Positions 42,601 to 51,622 of a stretch of 64,000 bases of DNA are shown piece after piece. A program made the translations under genes and the position numbers. The stretch comes from Clostridiales bacterium (GTDB taxonomy: Bacteria > Bacillota > Clostridia > Christensenellales > Borkfalkiaceae). The stretch lies in contig SVHH01000001.1 of the NCBI GenBank assembly GCA_015055945.1, positions 1 to 64,000 on the forward strand. The letters are read 5' to 3'. The notes beneath the pieces were generated by a model. That model saw only the letters and a program-made list of their open reading frames with translations. It was not told where the DNA came from and made no database searches. Numbering within the stretch: the stretch's first letter is position 1; the number at the start of each line of letters is the position of its first letter.

Positions 42601-43977
42601 TTACTCTAAAGAAAACAGTTGCTCTTTTTTACGCTTGATTTCTTCTATCTTATTTAGATAAGTTACAACGTCTTTTGGCGATGCTGCGCGCTCTATCCTT
42701 TCGCCGCCGTTAAACACCTTTTTGCTTATAGCGTTTGCGCCGCACGCTACGTTACAAGCAATTTCTTCCATAATATCGATATTGTACACACACGCTTTAT
42801 TCGGCTTTGTGTAACCTACGTTTTCTAAGTTACCAGCCATATATTTTTGTCTGTACATATAATACGGCGCGTACCCCGCGTTTTTGAGCGCTTCGGCGGC
42901 ATAATCAACCATTTGTGAAACGACTTCGCCCGATAATCTGCTTTCGGTTTCCGCAAGATACGACCCCCTTTTAATACAAAGGGTATGAACTGTAATGTTG
43001 TCGGGTGAAAGTTCAATAGCCTTGTCTATGTTCGCTTTAAAATCTTCAAAGGTTTCACCTTCTAAACCAGCAATCAAGTCCATATTGATAGAAAAATCAT
43101 TTTTAGCAAGGTTGTATTTTTCTATGAGTTGCTCCGCAGTGTGATGTCTACCCAACTTTTCAAGCGTTACGTTAGAAAAGGTTTGCGGATTTATGCAAAT
43201 TCTAGTAACGCCGTGCTTTTTAAGTATTTTAAGATTGCTTTCAGTAATTCTATCAGGTCTACCCGCTTCCACGGTATATTCAACACCAGTGTTCACGCTA
43301 TCAATTGCGCATAAAACCTTTTCCAACTGTTCGTCGGAAAGCGCAACGGGCGTTCCCCCGCCGATATAAATACTGCGCAAATTCTTAACGAATTTTTTGC
43401 TAAAGTTTATTTCATCAATTAGCGTGTCCACATACGTATCCACGTGCTTTTGTGCGCTCTTAATATCCGCGCTTATAAAAGAACAATACTTACATCTTGA
43501 CGGACAAAAGGGAATAAACACGAAAAAATCGGTGTTAGCGTCGTTCTTTTCATAAATTCCTTTTTGGGTATCAATTATCGCTTTAGTAAGCGCAGTTTTT
43601 TCGGGGCTAACTTTCATCGTGTCTATAAAGAACTCTGTAAAGTCCCCTTGCTTTTCAATTTGTTGATAAGCAAGTTTCGTTGGTCTTATGCCCGTAAGTG
43701 CGCCCCACGGCAATTCTTTTCCTAAATGCTTAGATAAGCCTTTGTAAAGCGAAAGTTTAGCGTACCTTTTAACAAGGCGCTTTCTTTCAATCTCTCCGTT
43801 AATATTTTTTACCAAGTTTCCATAAGCGTACACCTTGCCGTCAAGCGTTATAGTATTTACGAACTTGGTATCATTTTCACTGAAACGGTGTCGGATTTTG
43901 ATGACATCAGCACCATCAAATAGGTTGACAACTTCTCTTAATTCGCTTTCTAAATATTCTAAATTAGTATCAATCAT
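42601..43977 (-). CDS. hemZ: Radical SAM coproporphyrinogen dehydrogenase-like protein HemZ
   Basis: HemN-family radical SAM enzyme. The 458-residue protein has a Firmicutes-specific N-terminal domain (about 1-160), the FeS motif CPSRCKYCSF (CxxxCxxC), SIYIGGGTPVALSDEQLE, the VEAGRPDRIT segment and NMDLIAGLEGETFEDF. This is the HemZ architecture of relA-linked genes in clostridia. Whether it acts on coproporphyrinogen is uncertain, as family members near relA may have other substrates. The ATG overlaps the end of the MBL gene by eight bases. Confidence 0.88.
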   Translation of the reverse strand: MIDTNLEYLESELREVVNLFDGADVIKIRHRFSENDTKFVNTITLDGKVYAYGNLVKNINGEIERKRLVKRYAKLSLYKGLSKHLGKELPWGALTGIRPTKLAYQQIEKQGDFTEFFIDTMKVSPEKTALTKAIIDTQKGIYEKNDANTDFFVFIPFCPSRCKYCSFISADIKSAQKHVDTYVDTLIDEINFSKKFVKNLRSIYIGGGTPVALSDEQLEKVLCAIDSVNTGVEYTVEAGRPDRITESNLKILKKHGVTRICINPQTFSNVTLEKLGRHHTAEQLIEKYNLAKNDFSINMDLIAGLEGETFEDFKANIDKAIELSPDNITVHTLCIKRGSYLAETESRLSGEVVSQMVDYAAEALKNAGYAPYYMYRQKYMAGNLENVGYTKPNKACVYNIDIMEEIACNVACGANAISKKVFNGGERIERAASPKDVVTYLNKIEEIKRKKEQLFSLE

Positions 43978-44590
43978 AGTCTACGAAAAGGTTAAACTTT
44001 CTCTCGTGAGAAAGAGTTGTAAATTCATCGTGCCCGGGATATACGGTATATTCGCCGTCAAGTTCAAAAAGTTTTTTAACCGAGCGCACTAAAGTATCTT
44101 TATCCCCTGTTGGAAAATCAGTTCTGCCAACGCACTCTAAAAAGAGAGTGTCGCCGGTAAAGAGCATATTTTCAGTAAGATAAGTAAGCGAGCCGTCAGT
44201 ATGTCCAGGTGTTTCAAACGCCTTAAAATTTATGCCGCATTCGGTAAATTCTTCGCCATCGACAAGCGTTTTATCGGCTGTTAAATAATCAAATTTTCTA
44301 CCGAAGTGGTGTGCTAAATTTCCGCCGTCTAAAAGTTTATGGGCATCGAGTTTACCGATATAAATTTTAGCGCCGTCGTCTTGAAGTTTTTTAGCGTTGC
44401 CCGCGTGGTCAAAGTGCGCGTGAGTAAGAAGCACGGCTTTAATCTTTACACCGAGTTGCTCTTCAACTTGCTTAACTCTTTTATAATTTTCGCCCCCGTC
44501 AACGATAACCGCTTCTTTAGTATCTTCATTAACTAAAAAATAAGTGTTTACGTTGAGCGGGCCTGAGCGTAAGTGATAAAGTTTCATCAA
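43970..44590 (-). CDS. Metallo-beta-lactamase-fold hydrolase (glyoxalase II-like)
   Basis: A 206-residue cytoplasmic MBL-fold protein. The dinuclear zinc motif is complete: THAHFDHAGN (HxHxDH), a later His in ETPGHTDGSL, Asp in LFTGDTLF and the last His in YPGHDEFT. It resembles YqgX/YcbL-type glyoxalase II paralogues that sit between relA and hemZ in many Firmicutes. Substrate could be a thioester such as S-lactoylglutathione or its low-molecular-thiol equivalent; unproven. Overlaps relA by four bases. Confidence 0.9.
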   Translation of the reverse strand: MMKLYHLRSGPLNVNTYFLVNEDTKEAVIVDGGENYKRVKQVEEQLGVKIKAVLLTHAHFDHAGNAKKLQDDGAKIYIGKLDAHKLLDGGNLAHHFGRKFDYLTADKTLVDGEEFTECGINFKAFETPGHTDGSLTYLTENMLFTGDTLFLECVGRTDFPTGDKDTLVRSVKKLFELDGEYTVYPGHDEFTTLSHERKFNLFVDYD

Positions 44591-46719
44591 TTAGTCGTCC
44601 TATATACGTCAGCAATCTTAGGCTCTTGACTGAGTTTTGTTATAAGGTTGTTGAGTTCATCTTTACTGTTGAGCCTAATATGGAATTCAACAACCGCTTG
44701 CTTAGTTTTAATATCAATTCTACCGTTAGTAGACACGATATCGAGTTTAAGTTGTGCAACGACGGCTGCAACCGTTGTTAAAACTTCAGTTTGCGTTGCA
44801 CCAACTACTCTAATACCAGCGTTATAAACGCTGTCGTTAGTATCCGCCCAAGATACTTCTATAAGTCTATCTTCTTCAGTGTGTTTTAAGTTGGGGCAGT
44901 CTTTTCTATGAACGGTTACACCGTAACCGCGAGAAACGAACCCAACTATATCGTCACCAGGAACTGGGTTACAACAGCCAGCAAAGCGGACTAAAAGCCC
45001 AGCCATACCCTTAACTTTTACGCCGCCTTCGCCCTTTTTGCCAGTCTTAAAGAACTTAGTAACTTCTTGCTGGGGCAAACTTCTTCTATGATAATCGATA
45101 AGTTTAACGATTACTTGATTAACTGATACTGCGCCGTAACCGATAGACGCAAACATTTCGTCTTGACCGTTAAAGGACATCTTGGTTGCTAAGTGCAAGA
45201 AAGCATCGTCGTTTAAGATTTCCGACAAAGAAAATCCCCTGCGCTTTGCTTCAGCATCGAGCATAAGTTTACCAGTCTTAACGTTTTCGTCTTTCATTTC
45301 ACGCTTAAAGAACTGTCTAATCTTTACGCGTGCAGAAGAACTCTTAACAATTTTAAGCCAGTCCCAAGACGGACCTTTTGAGTTTTGTGAAGTTACGATA
45401 TCAACGACGTCGCCAACGTTCAAAACGGTATTTAAGGGTACCATTTTGCCGTTAACTTTTGCACCCACACACTTATTACCAACGGCTGAGTGAATGCTGT
45501 AAGCAAAGTCTAACGGGGTTGCTTCCTTTGGAAGTGAAATAACGTCCCCCTTAGGCGTAAACACTAAAACTTCCGAACTATATATATCACCCTTTAATGA
45601 GTTCAAGAACTCTTTACTGTCCTTTAACCCGCCTTGCCATTCCATAACTTCTCTAATCCAAGTAAGTCTTGTGTCAAGGTCGTCCGCGATATTCTTCTTT
45701 TCTTTATATTTCCAGTGCGCCGCGATACCGTATTCAGCCGCGTGGTTCATTTCATAAGTACGGATTTGAATTTCAAACACTCTACCAAAGTTAGTTACAA
45801 CCGTGGTGTGAAGTGAACGGTACATGTTGGGCTTAGGCGTTGCAATATAGTCCTTAATTCTACCTGGAACGGGCTTCCACTTGTTGTGGATTTTACCAAA
45901 AATTTCATAACATTCGTCAACAGAATTAACTATGATACGAATTGCAACAAGGTCATAAATTTGATCGAGCGTTTTGTTGCGCTCTTTCATCTTTCTATAA
46001 ATGCTATATAAGTGCTTTCTTCTACCGAAAACTTCGCCGTTGATGTTAGACTCGTCAAGAACTTCTTTAACTTCGCTAACCACTTGCTCAACGCCGCTGC
46101 CCGTAGCCTTTAATCTTTGTTCAATATTAGTAGTTAAATACTCGTAAAAATCGGGCTCTAAGTACTTTAAGCACAAGTCTTCAAGTTCACACTTAATTTG
46201 TGAAATACCAAGTCTATGCGCAAGGGGCGCAAAGATTTCTAAAGTCTCTCTTGCCATGCGTTGTTGACGCTCTTTTGAAAGGAAGTTAAGCGAGCGCATA
46301 TTGTGAAGTCTATCGGCAAGTTTAATGATTATAACCCTTATATCCTTTGCCATCGCAACGAAGATTTTACGGAAGTTTTCCGCTTGTTCTTCTTCACGAG
46401 AATGAAATTGAATTTTTTCAAGTTTAGTTACGCCGACAACTAGTTCTAGAACTTCATCGCCAAATTCTTTTCTAATATCACCTTCAGAGACGGGCGTATC
46501 TTCAATTACGTCATGCAAAAAGGCTGCCGCAACCGTTGCTGCGTCAAGCCCTAAATCAATCAAAATGCCCGCAACAGTACACGGGTGGATGAAATACTCT
46601 TCCCCCGATGCGCGCTTTTGGTTGACGTGCGCTTTGCGTGCGTAATCATACGCGTGCTTAAGTAGCGCGTAGTCTTTACCGTTATAGGTCTTTTCAAGTC
46701 TTGTTAAAATATCAATCAT
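44587..46719 (-). CDS. relA: Bifunctional (p)ppGpp synthetase/hydrolase
   Basis: Makes and degrades the stringent-response alarmone. The 710 residues hold an HD hydrolase domain (AAAFLHDVIEDTPVSEGDI; about 20-180), the synthetase domain (GRRKHLYSIYRKMKERN; YRSLHTTVV), a TGS domain (about 390-450, VFTPKGDVISLPKEATPLDF), a zinc-finger-like segment (FAGCCNPVPGDDIVGFV) and a C-terminal ACT domain (about 635-710). Both catalytic centres look intact, as expected for the single long Rel of Firmicutes. It overlaps recJ by eight bases; the apt gene usually found between them is absent. Confidence 0.96.
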   Translation of the reverse strand: MIDILTRLEKTYNGKDYALLKHAYDYARKAHVNQKRASGEEYFIHPCTVAGILIDLGLDAATVAAAFLHDVIEDTPVSEGDIRKEFGDEVLELVVGVTKLEKIQFHSREEEQAENFRKIFVAMAKDIRVIIIKLADRLHNMRSLNFLSKERQQRMARETLEIFAPLAHRLGISQIKCELEDLCLKYLEPDFYEYLTTNIEQRLKATGSGVEQVVSEVKEVLDESNINGEVFGRRKHLYSIYRKMKERNKTLDQIYDLVAIRIIVNSVDECYEIFGKIHNKWKPVPGRIKDYIATPKPNMYRSLHTTVVTNFGRVFEIQIRTYEMNHAAEYGIAAHWKYKEKKNIADDLDTRLTWIREVMEWQGGLKDSKEFLNSLKGDIYSSEVLVFTPKGDVISLPKEATPLDFAYSIHSAVGNKCVGAKVNGKMVPLNTVLNVGDVVDIVTSQNSKGPSWDWLKIVKSSSARVKIRQFFKREMKDENVKTGKLMLDAEAKRRGFSLSEILNDDAFLHLATKMSFNGQDEMFASIGYGAVSVNQVIVKLIDYHRRSLPQQEVTKFFKTGKKGEGGVKVKGMAGLLVRFAGCCNPVPGDDIVGFVSRGYGVTVHRKDCPNLKHTEEDRLIEVSWADTNDSVYNAGIRVVGATQTEVLTTVAAVVAQLKLDIVSTNGRIDIKTKQAVVEFHIRLNSKDELNNLITKLSQEPKIADVYRTTN

Positions 46720-48739
46720 AATCTACCTTTAACGAATAAATTTTACTATACAGTTTAGAATTTGTCAATGCGTTTTTTTCATTTTCATTGAAAACAAATT
46801 TGTTATTTACGATTGAGAAAATTCCAAGTTCAATAAATACTTTTATAACAAATATTGATTGATAAACGTTTTCATTGCCAAGATATTTTTTAGCAAACTG
46901 AACGGCGTTTTTAAAATATTTACCAGAAAGATTTTTTAGCGCCGAAAAAACACGCTTAAAATCTTCTCTATCAACGCTTAATTCGTCAAGGTGGTGAATA
47001 CTCCCCCTTGCCTTGCCGCTTGCGATAATTTCTAAATCATTATATAAGTAATACGGTTGATTTTGCTCGCTTTCTTCATACTCGGTGTAAACGCCTTTTA
47101 CGTACCCTTTAAGCGATTCTTTATTTTTATAAGTGGATAAATTTACTTCAAAAACAACTTTTTTTTCTATCGGAAAAGAAAGCAGTGCAACGTTTCTTTC
47201 GCCGTTAAAATCAAGCATTTCAAACACGCTCGTTTTAAACGCATAGTGCGGTGAGCCAACCTTTAACGGATTAGAGTCCACACCAGAAACGCTAGTTATA
47301 AAAAGCGGTTTTCTATTTGAAACCCCGCAGGGCTCTAACAAGTCTAATTCTTTTGCAAAACGCAAACTAATAGGCTCTAAAATTTCCCACTCGGCGTAAA
47401 TCTTTTGCTCGGTATCCATCGTATTTTTCAATTGACCAGCGTAAAGATTAAGTTCACTCTTTAATTTTTCAAAGTTCTCTATAGAAACCGAAACGCCCGC
47501 CGCTTGAGAGTGCCCACCGTAAGTCAATAAAAGGTCTTTTACGGAGCAAATTGCATCGTAAACGTTAAACCCTTCCACACTTCTTGCAGAGCCCTTAAAA
47601 TAGCCATCGCAGCCCGCAAATACTATCACTGGACGAGCAAATTCTTCCACAAGTTTTGCGGCTACAATGCCGATAAAACCCGTTTTCCAGCCTTCGTCCG
47701 CCACAAGTATAATGCTGTCGTTATCAGCCTTTTGGTCGATTATTTTTTGCCTTGCTTCGCGGTAAATTTTATCACATTCCGCTTGGCGCATCGTGTTGTA
47801 ATTTTCAAGTTTAACCGCAAGGTCAAAACTCTCAACAGCATCTTCGCAAGTAAAGAGTTTAAGAGCGGTTGCAGCATCACCCATTCTTCCGCCCGCGTTA
47901 ATTCTGGGTGCAATGGTGTACGCTAAAGTTTGCGCGGTGATTTGCTTATTCGCATCACCTATTATATTCTTAAACGGAAGTTTAAGGCGGTTCTTATCGT
48001 TGAAAAGTTTTAAGCCTTCAACAACGATATCTCTATTTTCTTCCACTAAATCCATACTGTCGGCAACGGTTGCAAGCGCAACGAAATCAAGGTATTCGTT
48101 AGCCTTTTCGCCAACGAGCGCATAGCCTAGTTTGTATGCTACACCCGCCCCGCAAAGTTCCTTAAAGGGATATCTTTGACCAGGGATTTTTGGGTTAATC
48201 TTAATGCACTCTGGTAAAACTTCAGGCGGCTCGTGATGGTCGGTAACGATTACGTCAATACCCAGTCTTTCAAGTTCTTTTATCTTTTCCCCGTCGCTTA
48301 TGCCACAGTCAACACTAATAAGTAGGTCGATTTTTTGCTCTTTATTGAATTCGCTTATGGTGTTTAAGTTTAAGCCGTAATTATCTTCACGCTCGGGAAC
48401 AAACTTTCTTGCCGTGATGCCGAAATCTTTAAGAGTATAATATAAAACGGTTGTGGCACAAACGCCGTCCGCATCATAATCGCCAAAAATTAAAACTGAT
48501 TCGCCTAAATCTTTAGCCTTTTTTATGCGGTTTACAGCATCAGCCATACCGCCGAGCAAAAACGGGTCGTTAAACGCGTGTTTACCGGGGTTTAAGAAGG
48601 CTTTTGCCTTTTGAACGGTATCGATATTGCGGCAAAACAAAAGGCGTGCGGTATCAAACAAGATACCACATTCGCTTGCGATGTTATTAACGACGCGCGT
48701 TTCTTCCGCGGTCAAAGTTTTGCCGTAAACAATTTTCAT
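46712..48739 (-). CDS. recJ: Single-stranded-DNA-specific exonuclease RecJ
   Basis: 5'-3' exonuclease of recombination and repair, DHH superfamily. The 675-residue protein has ILIFGDYDADGVCATTVLYY (motif with catalytic Asp), SVDCGISD, VIVTDHHEPPEVLPE (DHH), GGRMGDAATAL and GGHSQAAGVSV, then an OB domain and a Firmicutes-type C-terminal extension (about 560-675). Order secD-secF-recJ-relA is conserved in clostridia. It is preceded by a palindromic hairpin after secF. Confidence 0.95.
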   Translation of the reverse strand: MKIVYGKTLTAEETRVVNNIASECGILFDTARLLFCRNIDTVQKAKAFLNPGKHAFNDPFLLGGMADAVNRIKKAKDLGESVLIFGDYDADGVCATTVLYYTLKDFGITARKFVPEREDNYGLNLNTISEFNKEQKIDLLISVDCGISDGEKIKELERLGIDVIVTDHHEPPEVLPECIKINPKIPGQRYPFKELCGAGVAYKLGYALVGEKANEYLDFVALATVADSMDLVEENRDIVVEGLKLFNDKNRLKLPFKNIIGDANKQITAQTLAYTIAPRINAGGRMGDAATALKLFTCEDAVESFDLAVKLENYNTMRQAECDKIYREARQKIIDQKADNDSIILVADEGWKTGFIGIVAAKLVEEFARPVIVFAGCDGYFKGSARSVEGFNVYDAICSVKDLLLTYGGHSQAAGVSVSIENFEKLKSELNLYAGQLKNTMDTEQKIYAEWEILEPISLRFAKELDLLEPCGVSNRKPLFITSVSGVDSNPLKVGSPHYAFKTSVFEMLDFNGERNVALLSFPIEKKVVFEVNLSTYKNKESLKGYVKGVYTEYEESEQNQPYYLYNDLEIIASGKARGSIHHLDELSVDREDFKRVFSALKNLSGKYFKNAVQFAKKYLGNENVYQSIFVIKVFIELGIFSIVNNKFVFNENEKNALTNSKLYSKIYSLKVDYD

Positions 48740-48762
48740 TTTTTATACCGTGTTAAACAGAA

Positions 48763-48789
48763 TAAGGCGGAAAATTTTTCCGCCTTAAC
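48763..48789 (-). terminator. Hairpin between secF and recJ
   Basis: Nearly perfect palindrome TAAGGCGGAAAA/TTTTCCGCCTTA; minus-strand T-run is short, so read-through to recJ is likely. A second small GGCGTTAGCGCC hairpin lies at about 48802-48813. Confidence 0.55.
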
Positions 48790-48826
48790 CTTTTCTATTA
48801 TAGGCGCTAACGCCCTTTATTTGATT

Positions 48827-49738
48827 TTATGCTTTCTTGCTCTTTTTGCAACCTTTAATGAGCGCCCAAACGAGCGGTGCACCAAAGTAAGAAACTGCTA
48901 ATGCGCTTAAACCAGCAAGTACGATTTGGGCACCAACAATTGCCATATAAGCATTGAAGAATACGCAAACGCAAAGCGCAGCAAGCACAACTGCAATTGC
49001 AAAGATAATATAGTTTTTGAGTTCTTTCTTCATAACCTTTTCTGCAATGGCGAAAACGTCGGGTTTTGCAGCGGCGGTCTTTTTGAACTCTGCTTTGCAC
49101 TTAGATGCGGTATAGATTGCAAGAACTGCTCCTATTGCTGCAGCAAGGCAAATGGTTGAACCGATTGCGGGATATGCGGGAATTCTGGTGATAGCCATTA
49201 AAGCCGTATATACGAGTGCTGAAATGATTGAAACGCCCAAAGTTGCCACTGCGCCTGAAAGTTTTTCCATAATGAGCGCATAGATAAATGCAACTAAAAC
49301 GCCAACGCCTAAACCGAGCAACATCCAACCAGTTTCAAAATTAGCATAACCTTTAACTTCGCTATATTCCGCAGTTGCGGTAATTTCTTTAATTTCAGGT
49401 TGAGCGTCAAGTTTTGCTTGAACGAACTTTTCAAGGTCGTCTTCGTTAATCTTCACGTCGTTTTCAAACTTATAGATAACTACTTTACCTTCGTTAATCT
49501 TTTGGGTTGCGTATTCAGCCGCTTTAATACCCTTAGATGCTAAGTATTCTTCAGTTGCGCTTTCAATAACTTCAAAAGCGTTACCCGCTTTATGTTCTAC
49601 GCTTACGCGTACTTCATAACCGTTCTTATAGTCAACTGCTTGGTTGAAGTTCAAAAATCCCAAAAGGCTCATTCCAACAACTAAAACAGCAAGAGTTATA
49701 GCGATAAACAACTTAAATTTCTTTGATAAAACTTTCAT
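48827..49738 (-). CDS. secF: Divergent SecF protein-export subunit
   Basis: Partner of SecD in the Sec accessory complex that helps pull exported proteins across the membrane. The 303-residue protein has the SecF layout: one N-terminal helix (about 11-31), an external P4-like domain (about 33-130) and five helices (about 135-295). Position directly after secD supports the call. However, the usual motifs are missing: no HDV before TM2 and no GYSxNDTVVVFDRIRE; the equivalent stretch reads CLAAAIGAVLAIYTASKCKA. It has thus lost the conserved aspartate. Divergent orthologue is more likely than an unrelated protein. Confidence 0.8.
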   Translation of the reverse strand: MKVLSKKFKLFIAITLAVLVVGMSLLGFLNFNQAVDYKNGYEVRVSVEHKAGNAFEVIESATEEYLASKGIKAAEYATQKINEGKVVIYKFENDVKINEDDLEKFVQAKLDAQPEIKEITATAEYSEVKGYANFETGWMLLGLGVGVLVAFIYALIMEKLSGAVATLGVSIISALVYTALMAITRIPAYPAIGSTICLAAAIGAVLAIYTASKCKAEFKKTAAAKPDVFAIAEKVMKKELKNYIIFAIAVVLAALCVCVFFNAYMAIVGAQIVLAGLSALAVSYFGAPLVWALIKGCKKSKKA

Positions 49739-49740
49739 GA

Positions 49741-51093
49741 TTACGCCTCCTCTTTAACGCTTTCAATTTCTTCAACCGCGTCTTTTTTGCCAAGATAATT
49801 TTCTTTCTTGTTGTAGAGCGGTAAGAGAAGTGCGTCGAACATTCTAGTAAACACGGTAGTTGCAACGAGTGCTACTACTGCGCCGATACCAAAGGTAATT
49901 GCAAAGCCTTGAACCATACCCTTTGCCAAAGAGAACAACGCGAGTGCGATTAAACCTGCAACAACGTTGATGCAGATAGTGGGCACGAGTGATTCTTTGA
50001 AGCCTTTCTTGATTGATGCTTTAACAGTCTTTTTGCCAGTATTGTATGCATCCTTAACGCTTTTTCCAAGGATTTGCATACCGATAAAGCAAAGTACGGT
50101 TGAAGCCATAATACCTAAAACGCCGCCCATATTGAGAACGATGTTAGGTACACCGATTAAAAGCCAACCTTCTGCAATAATAAAGAGTAAGGTTGAAAGC
50201 GCGGTGCTAATACCAAAACCTTTATTGATGATAACGAGAACTACCATAAGCACAACTGCAAGCGCGATAATTGCGATTGCGGCTTTAGTGCCAGCGTCTT
50301 CACCGTAAGGAGAAGTGATTGCTTCGCCAGAGTCAACGTCGTATCTAAAAGGAAGACCGTAACCTTGCATATGAAGAACTAATTGTCTTGCTGAACTTTC
50401 TTCAGATGCATAGAGCGACATAACGTTTTTAACGAAAGATTCGCTGGTCAATTGAACTGCGAGAAGTTCGGTTGCGCCGTGGCTGTGTCCATCATGGTCG
50501 TGTCCGTCGTCAAGAGAAATCTTGAAGTAGTAAGCCGCTTCAGATGCAGCCAACTTCAAAAGTTCTTCACGCGCTTCATCGGTAAACTCAATATCAATTT
50601 GATATGCGCCCGCAGAAACTTCACCCTTATAAGTAGCGCTTTTAATAACGCTCATATCGGTAAGAATTTCCGTATTGATTTCCGTTTCACTTACGCCGCC
50701 GTAGAACTTAAGATCGCCGTAAGCAACGATAGTTTGAATATCTGCTGCTAAAGTATCTTTTGCCCTAGTTTCAATTCTAATAGCGTAATCCTTAACGCCT
50801 TCTTTGGTGCTCTTATACGCTTTAACGGTATAAGAACTGTAGCCGAGTTCACCAAGTCTGTATTCCAAAACGTCAATAACTTGATCAATATCTTCTACTT
50901 CATTTTCATTTTCTTCAGAAAGGGTGAGCGTGTACGCTACACCGCCCCCTAAGTCGTAATCCAACTCTACTGCGCCCAAAAGTGAATTATAGTTTTTGAT
51001 CCCAACGGGAAAACGTATAAAAGACATAACCAAGATTGCTGCAATGATTACGCTGATGATGGACAATAGAGTTGCTGATTTGCCTTTACTCAT
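49741..51093 (-). CDS. secD: Divergent SecD protein-export subunit with a His-rich insert
   Basis: Start at 51093 (MSKGKSATLLSIISVIIAAI) is set by GGAGG five bases upstream. The 450 residues show the SecD layout: N-terminal helix, external P1 domain (VEDIDQVIDVLEYRLGELGY; IEFTDEAREELLKLA), and five C-terminal helices (about 275-435, GFKESLVPTICINVVAGLIA; GMVQGFAITFGIGAVVALVA). The conserved GMAVDANVLIFERIRE motif is replaced by STVLCFIGMQILGKSVKD, so the proton-pathway Asp is gone. A histidine-rich stretch, DDGHDHDGHSHG, is inserted in the P1 region (about 205-216), suggesting metal binding outside the membrane. It has a sigma-A promoter. Confidence 0.88.
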   Translation of the reverse strand: MSKGKSATLLSIISVIIAAILVMSFIRFPVGIKNYNSLLGAVELDYDLGGGVAYTLTLSEENENEVEDIDQVIDVLEYRLGELGYSSYTVKAYKSTKEGVKDYAIRIETRAKDTLAADIQTIVAYGDLKFYGGVSETEINTEILTDMSVIKSATYKGEVSAGAYQIDIEFTDEAREELLKLAASEAAYYFKISLDDGHDHDGHSHGATELLAVQLTSESFVKNVMSLYASEESSARQLVLHMQGYGLPFRYDVDSGEAITSPYGEDAGTKAAIAIIALAVVLMVVLVIINKGFGISTALSTLLFIIAEGWLLIGVPNIVLNMGGVLGIMASTVLCFIGMQILGKSVKDAYNTGKKTVKASIKKGFKESLVPTICINVVAGLIALALFSLAKGMVQGFAITFGIGAVVALVATTVFTRMFDALLLPLYNKKENYLGKKDAVEEIESVKEEA

Positions 51094-51148
51094 CTCTGCC
51101 TCCGATAAGGGTTTTATCCCTAATAGTTTTAACAAGCCTATCTAAATA

Positions 51149-51178
51149 ATTATACAACATCATACCCTAGTCGGTCAA
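51149..51178 (-). promoter_or_regulatory. Sigma-A promoter of secD-secF
   Basis: Minus strand TTGACC (complement of 51173-51178), 18 bases, TATAAT (complement of 51149-51154). Confidence 0.7.
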
Positions 51179-51264
51179 TAATTTTTTGACAAATTTTACC
51201 GCCAAGATATTTTTAAGCATATTTTTAGAAAAGCCGCTAATAAAAATATTTTACTTGCTAAAAA

Positions 51265-51459
51265 TTAGAATTTGTTGAGTTCTTCAAGCATCTTGTCAAG
51301 GTCAGCACCGTGAACTTCTGCTGCTTCACCAACGGTTTCACCATGCGCAAGAGCGCAGCCTAAACAATGCATACCAAAAGACATTAAGATTTCGCCAGCC
51401 TTAGGGTTTAATTGAATCGCTTCAAAAATAGTGGTGTTTGCTGTGATTTTTTGTTCCAT
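51265..51459 (-). CDS. DUF1858 redox-disulfide domain protein
   Basis: A 64-residue single-domain protein with the DUF1858 pattern: a helical start (ITANTTIFEAIQLNPKAGEI), then SFGMHCLGCALAHGETVGEA with a conserved CxxC (CLGC), then a C-terminal helix. DUF1858 domains are often linked to hybrid-cluster proteins and other anaerobic redox enzymes and are thought to bind or relay redox signals through the disulfide. Here it is alone between secD and a membrane protein gene. Function not established. Confidence 0.88.
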   Translation of the reverse strand: MEQKITANTTIFEAIQLNPKAGEILMSFGMHCLGCALAHGETVGEAAEVHGADLDKMLEELNKF

Positions 51460-51513
51460 TTTTATTTCTCCTTTTACATTAGGTGTTTTTAACTTTTTTA
51501 GCGTTTTTTAAAA

Positions 51514-51546
51514 CAAAACGGCAAACAGTTTCACGTCTGCCGTTAT
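51514..51546 (-). terminator. Terminator after the YwaF-like gene's neighbour region
   Basis: AACGGCA...TGCCGTT stem (about 51517-51544) followed by TTGTTTT on the minus strand; ends the YwaF-like transcript before the DUF1858 gene. Confidence 0.7.
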
Positions 51547-51622
51547 ATTATAATATTATTTTAAATATAAGTCAAATATATTCGATATCTTTGCGGTCGT
51601 TTTTACTTAATATTCCGCGTTT

